Shown here: piece after piece, positions 1 through 12,423 of the stretch
Position numbering within the stretch: the first letter of the stretch is position 1
Layout of the letters: the number at the start of each line of letters is the position of its first letter
Assembly (NCBI RefSeq): GCF_965363235.1
Contig: NC_134846.1
Span: 55,913,121-55,977,120, forward strand
DNA from: Mytilus galloprovincialis
Lineage: Eukaryota > Mollusca > Bivalvia > Mytilida > Mytilidae
Direction of reading: 5' to 3'
DNA: 64,000 nt
The notes under the pieces: model-generated
What the model saw: only the letters and a program-made list of their open reading frames with translations
Databases searched by the model: none
Told to the model about the DNA's origin: nothing
Made by a program: the position numbers and the translations under genes

Positions 1-1790
1 AAGAGACTTATTTTGGTCTCATAAAACATCTCAAACTTTAAGGATTTCCTGATTTTACTTAAATCAATTCAAACATTCTACAGGGAAACTTAGTTTTGCC
101 GAAGAATTTCTTAATTCAGAAGTTTATAAACCTGTGCACACTTTAAAAAAAAATATATAAAAAGGTATGTAGATATAAAAAGATACCAGAATTAAAATGA
201 TGTACGCCAGACACGAGTTAAGTCTACAAAAAAAGCATCAGTGACGCTCGAATGAAAAAAGGTAAAGGCTAAATACATTACAAAGTTAAGGAATCTATTC
301 CTTGGGTAGACAATCCTTAGCTTTTCGAAAAGGTCAAAGTTTATAATAGAACAGTGACTCAAAAAAGAAAGAAAAGAGAAACAACTCGAGGTTAGAATAC
401 CGTTAGTAATGATCGTGCTTGAAAGTCATATGTAAAGCTCTTTCTGCCGTGTCCTGAATTTAGATAACAAAAACGAAAATAAGCTTTCACGAGTGAATTT
501 AATAGTATTGCATGCAAGTAGTATTTTAGCGCACGAAATAGTAAATAGAAAGCTCAGGAAAAGAATACACATTTGTGTCATCACATATCTTAATCTAATA
601 GTTGAATTCGAATGTCAAACGGCCTACACTAAATGTTTTGACTCAGGATTCATTGACATTTTATCCGGAATTTGTGAGAACGCAAACCGATAGTGTGCTT
701 TTGAAATGTGATCTATAATGTGAATGAATCAAGACGTGTAGGATAGTTGGTCAACACAATGAATACAATTTTCAAAACCGTACCATAGTACAAATATGTA
801 GATGCTATAAGGTTAAACTATTAAAACAAACAAACAAAAATTGAATTAAAATTTTATAATAAACTAACGTTACGGTCAGTAATTTTTTTTTCCAAATTCT
901 TTTGAATATATATAATATCAATAAACACGAACGTCATGTATTTACGGATGGACATTTTATTTATCGAATGAATCTACTTTTAAATTCTAACATTCCACTA
1001 TGTGAATATATTACTATACAAAATATAAGTAAAGACTTCTAAATCCATACTAAAACAGTGTAAAATAATCAACATTATGGTTGTAATTAAATTTTATTGT
1101 GATTATTGTAAATAATTTTTGCGGTTGTTGTGAGCTGTAAGGATTTAAAATCATGCTTTATGAATTGAAAACACACAAGTATTTTTGTTCACGACCGTTT
1201 AAAATTTAAGTATTTAATAAATTTATTTTACTTTCCGTTTTATGGATATATTATAATACAAAAAAATAAATAATAATTACTCATAAAACCCGGCTAAATA
1301 CTAAAATGGTATGAAATAATTAATGTAGAAATATAATGATTATTGTTTATAAACATTTTCTGTAGGATGCAAGAATTTATTTGGATTTAATTTTTATGTT
1401 TCCTTTACAAATGAATATTTAAAAATACCAAAGCAGAGTATCTTGTCATATAAAATACTTATTTTTTAATTGAAACTCTGAAAATATTCTGATTTCAATC
1501 ATTGTTAGTTTCTTCAGAAACATAAATAAAGTATTATATATTTTTTATATATTTCTTTGATTCCGATTGAATTAAATTCTTTTGATAAGAATATTATCTT
1601 TCTGTTTTCCGATCTAAAATTAACATTTTAAACAGAATGTTCTATCCCGTAAGTCTATGATGAAATACACAGTATCCCGTGGTTAAATCTTCAAACATAA
1701 TTTGTTTACATGTTATCGAGACAACAGACAATACCACGTTATAATTGACCCAGATACACACAGTGTACAGTGGTCGTTTTAAAACAAATA
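1..1790. other. AT-rich non-coding stretch
   Basis: I see no gene, RNA or recognisable mobile element. Open frames are short, rich in Leu/Ile/Lys/Asn, and lack family motifs. The sequence is AT-rich with poly-A and poly-T runs. Confidence 0.5.
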
Positions 1791-1963
1791 TAATTGCGTC
1801 GTCAAGGGACATCAAGGGACCATATCAAAGACGTAGATAACAACCTGTGAAGACCTGTATAGATGACCGAAAACTTTCGAGACGTTTCGAGAATTTTATT
1901 CTGACTTCCGGCCGAGAGATATCGAGTGGCCCATAGACATATCCAAAACTCGCCAATATATAA

Positions 1964-1989
1964 GCATGAACCCCTCAGGGGGTTCATGC
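1964..1989. repeat. Perfect 11-bp hairpin
   Basis: GCATGAACCCC, a 4-nt loop TCAG, then the exact reverse complement GGGGTTCATGC. It sits at the edge of a slightly more GC-rich patch (about 1790-1990) in AT-rich DNA. It could be the tip of a small foldback element or a structured RNA. No Pol II terminator logic is implied. Confidence 0.6.
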
Positions 1990-2856
1990 AAAAACCTATT
2001 TATCTTTGCAATCTTTATAAATGAATCTTAATCTTAGACCATCAGGTTTATCAAATTGAATATCTGAATGGATTCTTAATTAACTTAAACTATGCAAAGT
2101 ACTCCTAAACATGCTAAAAACTAAAATGTAATTAAGTTTTTCAAGAAACATTTCAGTTTGGTTAAATTTATTTTAATGGATTTGTCAAAGATACTAATGA
2201 CGTTTGTTTGAATTTTTAATGAAGTCATGAATCTCAATTAAGACAATTTGAAGAAGAATTTTAAAGATGCATGATAGCTTGATGCACAACCATTTTTAAA
2301 ATATGCAAATTATGATTTATCATGAAGTATTGAACTAAAGCCGCAGGGTAAAATAAAAACTGATCAATTTATCTTTAATGGTGTATTTGGATTATAACAT
2401 ATCTAACACAGATTAAGATAATACATCATAGTATAGACTAGAAGAAAATCAATTGTTAATTACATGCCATTCTCAAAGTGTTGAAATATCAATGAACTCT
2501 TCATCAACTGTCAAATGCATACTGTTGTGAAGGAATTAGTCTCTAGGCTTCAATATTAAATCAACAGGAAACAATCCTAATTCATTTTATAGAACTAAAG
2601 CTAAATTCTGATTTGCCATAATAAACCCTTAAACTACCACATTAAGCAATTCAGTATACACTTACAGTGGAGTCTTGGAAGAAAAATTACACAACATTCT
2701 AGCTAGACTCAATTTTTTTCAACCGAATTATTTTTCCTATCATCCAGTGGAACGTACCTGAATTAAAAATAACCATTCAAATCAAATCTTGGACAACCAG
2801 AACATATAATCAAACTCTCAAAACCAGTGACATTGAGCAAACAACAATTAATCAAT

Positions 2857-2990
2857 ACCACTGGTGGATGCCCCTTTTCTTCGGACGATCAATGCATTTG
2901 AATAGGGAAATATGGTTTGAACAACCCCCTTTTCTTCCATGGTGGGATTTCCTCCTCCCCCTTTCAATAATGATTGGATATGCCCCTGAA
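2857..2990 (-). repeat. Degenerate copy of the GGCGGATCC-type short element
   Basis: It contains the block around ATGCATTTGAAT next to a gatcaatgcatt-like core, shared in opposite orientation with the copies at 21875, 22587 and 39319, and C-rich tracts typical of the family. The terminal inverted repeats are decayed, so the ends are approximate. Confidence 0.5.
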
Positions 2991-3164
2991 TACATCTTTT
3001 GCCCACATTTTTTCCTTGTTATTTTTAGGTGTAACATGGAATTCTCTTATTTTTCCATCGCTTGTAAGGCTTGTTCCATAGACATGTGTCAAGTTAATGC
3101 AGTTACCTTTACAACTCAAATCACCCATTCTTTAAATGTTGATTGAAGAAGAAAAACCAAAGGT

Positions 3165-3655
3165 ACATCAAGGAGAATAAAGGCACTATCATAACTTGTT
3201 ATTGGATTGTAAGCTCAGCTTGTAAGTAGCTTTCAGTATCATTGAGTACTCTCAGATCTGTATGTTGTGTCTTTTATGTTTATGGTAGTTTTTTTGTGCT
3301 TTGTATCTATTTGATTAGTTAAGCCCTTTACAATTTATTTATATAGTTTGTTCTTTATGTTGCACTGTAACACTATTGTCCCATGTTAAGGGGAGCAATT
3401 AGTGCCATGTTAAACCCTGCAACATTCTGTATGTGCATGTACCAAGCCAGGAGACTGTTATTGAGTGGCTGTTGTTTGTTGCTGTATTTTGCTGTATGTC
3501 ATATTTGTATTTCATTGGTTTGTACATAAATCAGGTTGTTAGTTTTCTTGCTTGGATTGTCACATTTATCATTTTGGGGTCTTGTAAAGTATAATATGTG
3601 GTATGGGTTTTGCTCATTGTTGAAGGCTGTATGGTGACCTATAGTTTTTATCTTC
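3165..3655 (+). repeat. Dispersed repeat family R1, copy 1
   Basis: Shares a long series of blocks in the same order with 16390-16905 and 51230-51838: an ATTCTGTATGTGC block, a TTTGTACATAAA block, then TTGAAGGCTGTATGGTGACC and a following CTATAG. No ORF is conserved between copies. It is probably a non-autonomous element or the tail of one. Class not determined. Confidence 0.65.
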
Positions 3656-3664
3656 TAAATTAAG

Positions 3665-3925
3665 ATTAAGTTAGAGAATAGAAATGACAGATTTAGCAAT
3701 GTTTCCATTTATAAAGGGGCATAACTTAAGATGATAAAAGAGACATCACCCAATTTCAAAGTTGAACTCTGTTTTGTGGTATTTAGCATTGTGTTTTTAA
3801 AAGTTTTATAACATTTTGTTGAGGCAAATGAAACAAAGTAAGAGAACAGAAACCAATTTTTGGGACATATGTAGACTGATGGTACACTTTTAAATGCACC
3901 CTCCAGTACAGTGAGGGCATAAAAT
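3665..3925 (+). repeat. Dispersed repeat family R4, copy 1
   Basis: Matches 34761-35010 in block order: TTTCCATTTATAAAG, a TTTGTGGTA block, a TTTGGGACATA block, and a final run of small G/C blocks. Both copies have the same orientation. Non-coding. Confidence 0.55.
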
Positions 3926-6900
3926 ATTGTATCAAAGAATACAAGTAGGTTCTGAAAATGAGGTGTAAGTACTTAAACTGATAAATTAATGAAACCATCT
4001 GTGTATATATATATGTCATCAACAAATGAAGTTTTAAATTTGCATAACAATGAGTTTCATACATAAACATGTACCCCTTATACATCTAACTAGCAATTAT
4101 TTGAATCTGGTATAATTTTGAGTTCTGGAAAATTAATGAGAAACTAATGCTGAAAAATAGTTAAAGTAAAATTAACCTGGCTAACCCTATTTAGGTGGGT
4201 TAGTTTTCATCATAATTTCTGATCAATTTTACAGAATTCCAAAATTATTCCAGATTCAAATACTTCCTTATTATGTATGTTATAGTTGACATTGGTACAT
4301 TGTATGTAATTCCTTTTTGTCAGCTGAGTTTCAATGTTTATGTACATGCAATTTTTAAGAACTTCTACTAGAAAATGACTGGGAAAATTGAAATTTATAT
4401 TCTTAGAAATTTAATGGTAAATAAAAAAATTAAACAAAAATCATTAAGGTCTTCATGTCATTGTCGCATCCTGGTAAATCAATGAAAAAGCATCCTGTAT
4501 TTTCACTCAGAAATCATTATGTGCCTTTATTAATGCTATTGTTGGGCAAATTTCAAATATGCGAAATTAACGAAACCAAATTCAGGAAAGCTGCAAACAA
4601 TTTATGTTATAAGTTTAAAATGCAAAATGAATTATTGGACTTTGATTTACTATGATTGCCAGTTTCCTACTGACTGTTGATAGTACTCTGCAGTTACTCA
4701 GGCTTCATACATCAATAAAGACTGGCTGCCATGTTATAGTTAAGAGTGCTGATGGTGTTTAATGATACAATGTAATCTGTCTAATCCTACACCTGAGTAT
4801 TCCAACATCCTACTATAACTGACAATTTTTTCTGGTCCCAAAATATGGCTATCCTAGCAGAAAAACCTGAGTAATCTGACATCCTGCTTAATCCAACATT
4901 TTTTTCTGGTCCCCTTGTGTGTCGTATAACACAGGTTACACTGTATTTTTAAGTTATTGCAACGCCTTTATACATTCAGTCTGATTAAAACCAACCCCCA
5001 CTATCCACTTACTTGCCTTTGAACAAACGCAATTGGATAGTGGGGGCTGGTTTCAATCACACTGTTAAATTTACAATATTATTGAAACAATAAAATTCTG
5101 AGTAATAAAAGGTATGACAAAAGGATTTAAAAAAATACTTCCAATCAGTTCTTTGATGTCTTTATAAATTGAAAAAAAACCCAAGGGAACATTTAAAATA
5201 GTCTTCTACTGGGAGTAACTGACTAAGAATCCAATGTTTATTGGTATTGTCTCCAGTATAGATAGACTCATCAAAATATTCATAATGGGCTTCTAGCTGA
5301 ACTAACTTGTATGGATACAAGCATCCCACAGCTATCATAACTTCACTAGGCTCAAATGAAGCTAAATGGGAGGTTTACAAATCTATTAAAGCAGCAGCCT
5401 TTATACAAACTGTTTACATAGGTTTCTACTGAACTTAAAATCAATGCAGGGGCAGTGAAAAGCTCCAATCACCAAAAGTTTAAAACACATGCCAACAACT
5501 CAAAATCATGTAACTTTGATTTTGGTATAACCACAACTTTTTCACTAATGTACAATGCATAATATATGTAATAATGACTTCAATAGGAGACTTCTATATC
5601 ACAATGTGTTATAGTAGTCTCAGTTGTGTAATAGTAGTCTCAGCTTCAATATAATACTTCTCAAAAGAATTGTTATGCTTTAGAGAATGATATTTCAGTT
5701 TATTATTGTTCTAATACCTTTATGACCTTTTATAAAAATATATAGGATTTATAAAAATTAAATTATTTATACCCATAATAATATTAATTAGCAGAGATGA
5801 ATAATAATATCTTATCCCTAGTCAGAGTTTTGACATTAGAAATTTCAATATGAATAATTTATCAGTCCCTATATCCAATTTAATTCAATTCAATATTTAT
5901 TGGAAAGACCACAATAGATACAGACAAAGTCACTGTGTATATATAGTATGAAAATAATTTAGTTTTATTTCCCTGATTTTGAAAGTCTGTGTTTTCATGG
6001 TATCAATGGTTATGGTAGTCTCATCCTGCTATAACTAAAATGTTTTAATTAATTTCATTTATTATAAACTGATTTTTATACTTAGCATGTAAACGAATAA
6101 CCTTAAAAGATCTTTGTTTAATTTACCTGAATTTAGTCCAGAAGTCACAATAATTTTTATGACTCAGTCAATATTTAAACAGATTTAATAATTTCCTGGG
6201 TCAACTGTACATATGTCCATATCACTTAAAACTGGCTGAAATCCTGAGAGTGTCAACAACATATGCTGTCATTCGTAAACACAACAAAGAAATCAAATCA
6301 TTAATAATTCTCACCTGGCTCCTTGTTGCTGCAACAAGCAGTTGTGTGCTAATTATAAATTTAAAATGGCCACCGGACTGGTTCTATATTTATCCGGAAT
6401 CGATTTTCCATCATTGGATGAGCAATAAAGTTAATAGCATTGTGAACATTTATGGATTTTACTTTTTCGTTATGTTACTGTTTATAGTCAATATGACTGC
6501 TAACATAGACCTTTGTGTTTTTGGCTTATATTGTTTATTCCTACAAAATTGAGTAAAAGATATATGGACTAAAAATTAAGCCACTAAAAAGTCCATACAT
6601 TATTTATCTGTACCGGCCACAGTTTGGTCAAATATTAAAAGAAATTTCAACGGTCCTGACAAGTGCACTAACTTACATTCAAAATCGCATTTATTCAGTA
6701 TAGCATTAAACTTCATCAAAACACAGATGTCATTTATTTTAGACTTTGGAAATATCTGTTAAAGTCTTAGAAAAGCCAGCCTTAATTCTATGTGATCATG
6801 TAGTAACCGTTTGTGGACAGAACTATGTGGACAGCTTTAGGCTTTAATTTTCAAGCTTGAAATATAGTTGTAATATTGTATATCGTCAGGTGTTCGGAAT

Positions 6901-8069
6901 TCCTATAACTGATAACTGCACTCCTCTTAATAATATCGACCTGTTTTACTTGTATGAATCTTCTTTCAACCTTGACAAAATCTTTAGAAAGCCTTTAAGG
7001 GAAAATATAGGATACATTATACTAAAAAAAATTAATAAAAAAGAACATGTTTCTAACATTCAAAAGCATTGATCTGCGAAAAAGGGGAGTTTCAACCCAC
7101 GGGCTCATATTTTTTTATGTCTTGACCCTTTTTTTTTTCTTTTTCAGTTTATCGTATTTCTAAACTGGACAAAGAGGGACAACTCTTATATAAATATGAA
7201 TAAGAAAAAGGTATTCTAGACTTTAAAAAAATGACTTTTCTAGTTTATACCGGTAATTTAATGAATGAAAATATTACTTATTCTCAATAAATCATAAAAA
7301 CATAATACTACATTGATCAAAACTAACCTTTTTGAATTTAATGCAAGTTTTCTGTTCGAAAATTGTTCTACCACAACTTTCCAGTATTAAATTAGAAATT
7401 ATTAGATCCTTTATAAAAGTTATTTAGAACAAAGTGCATGAGAATCATAATCTTTTTAACTTCATTTCATGGTACTTTTGTTAGGTTACACATGTTTATA
7501 AATAGTTGATTGGGAAACAAGTTATTGCAACTAATATATTAATCCCTTTCCACTTTGGTACTTTTGTTGTCAAGGTAAATAAAAATTTCGTGATGAACCA
7601 TGGAGTTTTTATACGGGACGTATTATGGTACCCCGTTGTCCATTCGTCCATCGTCAGCATGTCGGACCAAAACTCAAAAACGCTGTAACCAATTTACATG
7701 GAACTTCGGCGAATTGTCTATATAGTTATCATTCCTGTCGAATTTTTAGAAAATATTGATTTTACGTTTCCGAGTTGTGGGATTTTTTTAACAGTATAGA
7801 GTTTCTTAAGAGCCTGTGTCACTCACCTTAGTCTATTTGCTGCAGTGCATGTCAAACAAAGGACACTCTTTAACATTAAAGACAATAATAGAATTAATGG
7901 CAAAATTAGCTGTTTTGGTGATGGTGACTTGTTTGTAGATCTTATTTTACTGAACATTCTTGCTGTTTACAGTTATCTCTATCTATAATGAATTTCGTCA
8001 AGTAGTTTCAGACGAGATGATTTTTGTTAAAGTTAAGTTTTTGACATTGAGAAATTATTTATAGGTGTC
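3926..8069. other. Non-coding stretch with one hairpin
   Basis: Apart from the foldback at 4978-5063, I find no supported gene. A 100-codon frame at 6250-6552 has two hydrophobic stretches but starts at GTG and shows no family motif. At about 7590-7700 there is a short patch reading GGGACGTATTATGGTACC, which resembles a bivalve dispersed repeat, not a gene. Confidence 0.45.
4978..5063. repeat. Foldback hairpin, 30-bp arms
   Basis: The left arm (4978-5007) and right arm (5034-5063) are inverted repeats of about 30 nt with three mismatches around the core CCCCCACTATCCA. They enclose a 26-nt loop. It is probably a tiny foldback element or a remnant of one. Confidence 0.7.
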
Positions 8070-8071
8070 AT

Positions 8072-8208
8072 AACGATTAACGAGTGGGAATAGATATCGC
8101 TTTTTATCAACTCGAGTTATTCAATTTCTTTTGGCGAGTTTATTATTACTATTTGAATTAAATGGCGAGAGTTGATATCAAGCGATATCCCATTCTCACA
8201 AGTTATTA
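8072..8208. mobile_element. Short inverted-repeat element (MITE-like)
   Basis: The left end (GAGTGGGAATAGATATCGC, then TTTTTATCAACTC) is matched in reverse by the right end (GAGTTGATATCAAGCGATAT, then CCCATTCTCAC). The arms are about 60 nt and imperfect, extending to GGCGAG near the centre. No ORF. No clear target duplication was seen. Confidence 0.55.
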
Positions 8209-8447
8209 AACCTAGTTGTCTTTATACGGCCAACACTCTCATTACGTTAAACTAAAAATTCCGAGAATCATTGTTCTAGCATGTTACACACGAAATGTAC
8301 ATCGTCGTAACATTTGAATGTCATCAATGACCTAACGAATATCCAGTGAAAATGCCGTAATGTCGTCTTATAATGATGTATAAGGTGTCAGACCACCAAT
8401 TAAAATTCTCTATCTGTTCTACCAACTTTTGCGATTTTCGCAGCTTG

Positions 8448-10295
8448 CATAGCATAAAGCATAAAGCATAAAAGATTTATTTAAAGTCGGTTATACATAT
8501 AACAATACAACATAAGCTCTCGGTAGAGCTTTTATCCGACATACATATAAGACAAGCACAATACATAAAACACATAAAACATGCAAAATAAATAATGTTA
8601 TCAAGCACAACAATTAATTAGCACAATTAAAGCATATAAGCAAACATAAAATGCAGATAAACTAACATTCATGCAATAGCAATTATAAAGCACTAAAAGT
8701 AATCCAAGCATTAAGAACACAAATAAAAAAAAAAATTATGCCAAATAATTTAAAAGCCAGAGTATACATGATCAATAAATAAACTGATCTACAGCTCATT
8801 GAGATCTGCAGGAGGAACACTGACACGAACTGCCCTCCCAATTACCAACCAAACCTTTGAACTGACCCAATGGCATTTCGTCCCTCATTTTATTTGGCAG
8901 TTCGTTCCAGAGTTTGGCTCCTGCATATCTAAATGAGTGTAGCCCATGGGTAGTTGTCCTTACCCTGGGAACATCTGCTATGTTGTTATTTCTAAAAGAG
9001 TAATTACATTTTTTAATTTCAATAAGTTCATGTAGATATAATGGACATTGTTTATTAATAATTTTATATACCTCTATTGCTATCATTCTAATTCTTCTAA
9101 TTTCTAAGCTTGGTAATTTTGATTTAATTAATAGTTGTTCATAGGTACTACAATAGTCTTCATATATAAATCTAAGGGCACGCTCCTGTATTTTCTCTAT
9201 TTTTCTGGTGTTACACTCACCACAGAAGTGCCATATTACAGGACAATAATTAAAATTTGACATTATAAATGAATAATATATAGTAAGTCTACCTAATTTT
9301 GTTAAATTTTTACCAATACGTTTAAGTACATGTAATTGTCTTGATGCCTTTTTACAAATATTGGAAATATGGGCATCAAACTTAAGTTGATAATCAATTG
9401 TTACACCCAATAATTTTACTTCTTTTTCACAATGTATAATATTACCATCTAAATTAAATGAAATGTTTTTATTTTCAGTTTTCTTGCCTATGGCTATTGC
9501 CTGAAATTTGTCAGGGTTGGCCTTCATATGATTTAGACTGAACCAATTTATTAGCTCTAAGCTTTCTTTTTCTAAAATATTTACCACAGTGTCTATATCA
9601 GAGTGTGAATATGATAAAGTATTGTCATCTGCATAATTATACAATGAACTGTTTGAAACAAAATGAAAAATGTCATTCAAGAAAATGTTAAAAAGTACAG
9701 GTCCTAATATAGAGCCTTGCGGCACACCTTTATATATATCTTTCCAGGTACTAATATCTATACCAACTTTTACACATTGTTTTCTTTTACTTAAATAGCT
9801 GTCTATTAAGCTTAAAGCTGTTTCCGATAACCCATATGCCTTTAGTTTTAAAATTAGCAAATCATGGGGAAGGCAATCAAAGGCTTTCGAGAGGTCCATC
9901 AACACAGCAGCAATATATTGATTATCATCAATAGCCTTCTTCCAATCCTCAATGATTTTCAAAAGTGCTGTCTGGCAGCCGTATCCTGCTCTAAAGGCAG
10001 ACAAATATGGGTGAAATATATTTTGAAAAAAATCAACTAGCTGCTTGAAGATGGCTCTCTCGAAAAACTTTGATACAACAGGTAAAATACTGACTGGCCT
10101 ATAGTTGCCAACTTCCAGTTGACTATTCTTCTTGTGAAGTGGCACCACTTGAGCCTCTTTAAGTTTGTCTGGAAATACAGAGTGCTCAATAGATTTGTTT
10201 ATTAATTTTGTTATTGGTGTCACAACTGCTGGTTTTGCCAATTTCAGTATTTTAACGGATAACCCGTCTTTACCTGTAGCCTTATTAATACCAAG
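8448..10295 (-). mobile_element. Non-LTR retrotransposon, 3' part
   Basis: This is the 3' portion of a LINE read on the minus strand: the reverse-transcriptase frame (ends 8796), then a 3' untranslated tail. The tail holds a perfect 6-bp hairpin (AGCTCT/AGAGCT, 8515-8530) and ends in short tandem repeats of ATAAAGC on the plus strand (about 8450-8475), as many CR1/jockey-like LINEs end in short microsatellites. The element is cut at 10295 by the LTR retrotransposon and resumes at 14444. Confidence 0.9.
8796..10295 (-). pseudogene. LINE reverse transcriptase, 3' portion of ORF2
   Basis: About 500 codons of an intact frame with non-LTR reverse-transcriptase motifs in order: the template-binding block NYRPVSILP, the DLSKAFDCLPH aspartate motif, the GVPQGSILGPVLF block and the catalytic box YADD. 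A conserved LWNELP block and a Cys-rich tail (SSCQCSSC) follow at the C-terminus, as in jockey/CR1-like proteins. In the cell this family nicks target DNA and copies its own RNA at the nick. The frame is open to its stop, but its N-terminal half is separated by a 4.1-kb insertion. The few codons beyond 10295 come from the inserted LTR and are not part of the protein. Family-level assignment is firm; the clade is inferred. Confidence 0.93.
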
Positions 10296-10531
10296 TGTCG
10301 TGGGCCTCAATCCTTTTTGTTGTCTGGGGGGACTATGGGATTGAAGTCACGCTTTTCGTTTTCCAAATTTTATTTAACTGCCATCTAACAAAACACATGG
10401 GTGACAGACGACACTAACTGTTCGCCGCCGACAAACATAAAAAGGTATACAGTCCCGTAAAATACAATAAACAGGCTAAATTATGTCCTACATTTCCGGT
10501 AACCAGAAATACCAAATAGAGGTATATAACA
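10296..10531 (-). repeat. 3' LTR
   Basis: 236 bp, no difference found by eye from the 5' LTR. On the minus strand it runs from TGTTATATACC to CCCACGACA and contains AATAAA in AGTTAAATAAAATTTGG, a likely polyadenylation signal. Confidence 0.95.
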
Positions 10532-10543
10532 TCCCCCGCCCAA
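10532..10543 (-). other. Polypurine tract
   Basis: On the minus strand, TTGGGCGGGGGA lies immediately upstream of the 3' LTR. It is purine-rich with one C after the TT, in the position of the plus-strand primer. Confidence 0.75.
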
Positions 10544-11475
10544 ATATAAAATTTGAAAAATTTTGGTCTGGTCACTGGAAATGCAGACAGCAATATGACA
10601 TAATACAATAATAATAATAATAAAAAACGTTTCAAATTTGTATACACCCTTTCTCACTCTGGCATTACTAACTCCGTACATGGACACAGTTTTGTTTGTA
10701 CTTGCATATATACTATATCCTATATAAGATGAATATAACTTTCATACAGTTGACTCAACTCTTAAGTTTGCTATATATTGGTTACAATTTGTGCTCTAAT
10801 CACAGTGCTGCTAGCAGAGACCAGAAACTCTTAAAATAAATATTTTAAATAACACAATCTAGTATAACACTATCACACACACACTTATAAAGTAGCCAGA
10901 AGTTTCATGAAAATAATTTTGATAGACATATATACATACACTCTCAGCATCAATAAACAATGTTATAGAAAATATACAGGTTTTCACTCCAGCAGACACT
11001 AACACTCTGTACACCGTTATATATTCAACTGAGAAAAACTTTCGCAAGTATTTGAAAAACTTTTCAATTCTGTTGCATGTAACACATCTAGTTCAATTAA
11101 TGCCTTTTCTAGCTTCATGATATATATACCTTTTGAATGAAACATTTGATAGAAATGCATATCTTTAAGAAAAATCAAAACAATCAATCGTAATATCATA
11201 CGAAAATAACAGTAAATAAACGTACATTAGTGCAATTCAATTAAAGCGATGCTATCATCACAAAAAACGTCACAAATCAAGAAGATTATGTCCTTCTGTA
11301 TAGTCCATAGCTGAAAATCAGGGTATGACTGTAACTGCTCACATCTCGCGATCTAAGGTATGTTAGTTTAGCGATGCAATCATCACCAAAACAGCAGAAC
11401 AAAAGTCCAACCATGGGTATTGCTTAACGGAGTGTAAATAAATTGAGCGATGCAATCATCACCAAAAAAAAAAGG
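10544..11475 (-). other. Retrotransposon 3' non-coding region with repeated stem-loops
   Basis: About 930 bp between the protease stop and the polypurine tract replace the expected reverse transcriptase and integrase. It holds three copies of a module reading GCGATGCAATCATCACC or close variants on the plus strand (11245-11261, 11370-11387, 11446-11463). Two are followed by a shared block CACAAATCAAGAAGATTAT, the second of which overlaps the end of the protease frame. As minus-strand RNA each module can fold using G-U pairs. No ORF of note. Confidence 0.6.
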
Positions 11476-12423
11476 TCACAAATCAAGAAGATTATCCAAC
11501 AAACATTCAGCTAATTCCGATTTTTGATCGTGTGTTAAATGATCGGATAAATCAAAATCTGTCTTAATCTTGGTCAAAATTTCTTGCCTGTCGGGACTGT
11601 CTGTAATGTCACATTGCTGTTCGGAATTATCGGTCCGCAGTCCATTTTCATTAGCAACCAACTGAATATTCTGCACTTCGGGTATCTCGGGTTTTTCAGA
11701 CATTGCAACATAGGTGTACTCATTCGATAATGTTGAAAATTCAGCAATATTTTTGCCTTTTGGAATCGTTATTTTCACATTACTAGCATTCAATAATTTA
11801 ATCGGAACTTTGCGATTGACAGGAACGACAACTAAAGATTTGGCAACTAAAAACTTGTGGTTAACTGAAAATTTGCTGTTTACGCATATCCCTTGCAATC
11901 CGACTGTAACGTAATTTGGTAACTTCCCAAAAGTCAAGTATTCTGTATTCGGTTCAAGTTCTATCCTCTTAACTGTTTTAACTGGCACAGTCTTCTGATT
12001 ACAACTAAAATCACTAAAATCTAAAACAATTTTATTTTCTCGTAAATATTCAGTACCGAGAATCAAAGGATGAGATGTTTTGGGAATGATATATGTTTCA
12101 ATAATTTCATTTTTCTGATGAATTGTGGCTTGAAGTTTGGATATTCCGTTAATTCTGATTTTATCGTTGTTGGCTAATCGAATTTCCGATTCACTTAGTT
12201 GTTCAAAATAAAGTTTATGACGATCGGATATCGAATCATACAAAGATTTAGAAATGACATTGATAGAGCTCCCTGTATCAACTAATGCAGCTATTCGTAG
12301 ATCACCAAATAAAACAGTTATGTACAAAAATTTATCTTTAGTTGAATTTTTATCAAAATCGGCACCAATAGACGAAGTTAACCCGGACGATTGTGCCCCA
12401 CACCCGGGTTGGTTCTGTTTCCC
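11476..12423 (-). CDS. Retrotransposon aspartic protease (frameshift-expressed)
   Basis: Retropepsin-like protease that matures the Gag polyprotein. The catalytic loop reads ALVDTGSSINVIS, and the downstream LILGTEYL block corresponds to the ILG-x-D motif of the family. The coding frame is -1 relative to Gag and overlaps it. It is entered at the heptamer at 12417-12423, so the natural product is a Gag-protease fusion, not the 324-residue protein starting at the ATG at 12450. The C-terminus (LTHDQKSELAECLL, then a stop at 11476) resembles the linker that precedes reverse transcriptase in Ty3-type Pol. The absence of the rest is a deletion, not a frame disruption. Confidence 0.88.
   Translation of the reverse strand, partial: GKQNQPGCGAQSSGLTSSIGADFDKNSTKDKFLYITVLFGDLRIAALVDTGSSINVISKSLYDSISDRHKLYFEQLSESEIRLANNDKIRINGISKLQATIHQKNEIIETYIIPKTSHPLILGTEYLRENKIVLDFSDFSCNQKTVPVKTVKRIELEPNTEYLTFGKLPNYVTVGLQGICVNSKFSVNHKFLVAKSLVVVPVNRKVPIKLLNASNVKITIPKGKNIAEFSTLSNEYTYVAMSEKPEIPEVQNIQLVANENGLRTDNSEQQCDITDSPDRQEILTKIKTDFDLSDHLTHDQKSELAECLLDNLLDL

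Noticed and set aside
10296..10310. Extension of the LINE reverse-transcriptase frame to an ATG-like start inside the LTR
   Set aside because: Those codons derive from the inserted LTR; the true frame continues at 14444.
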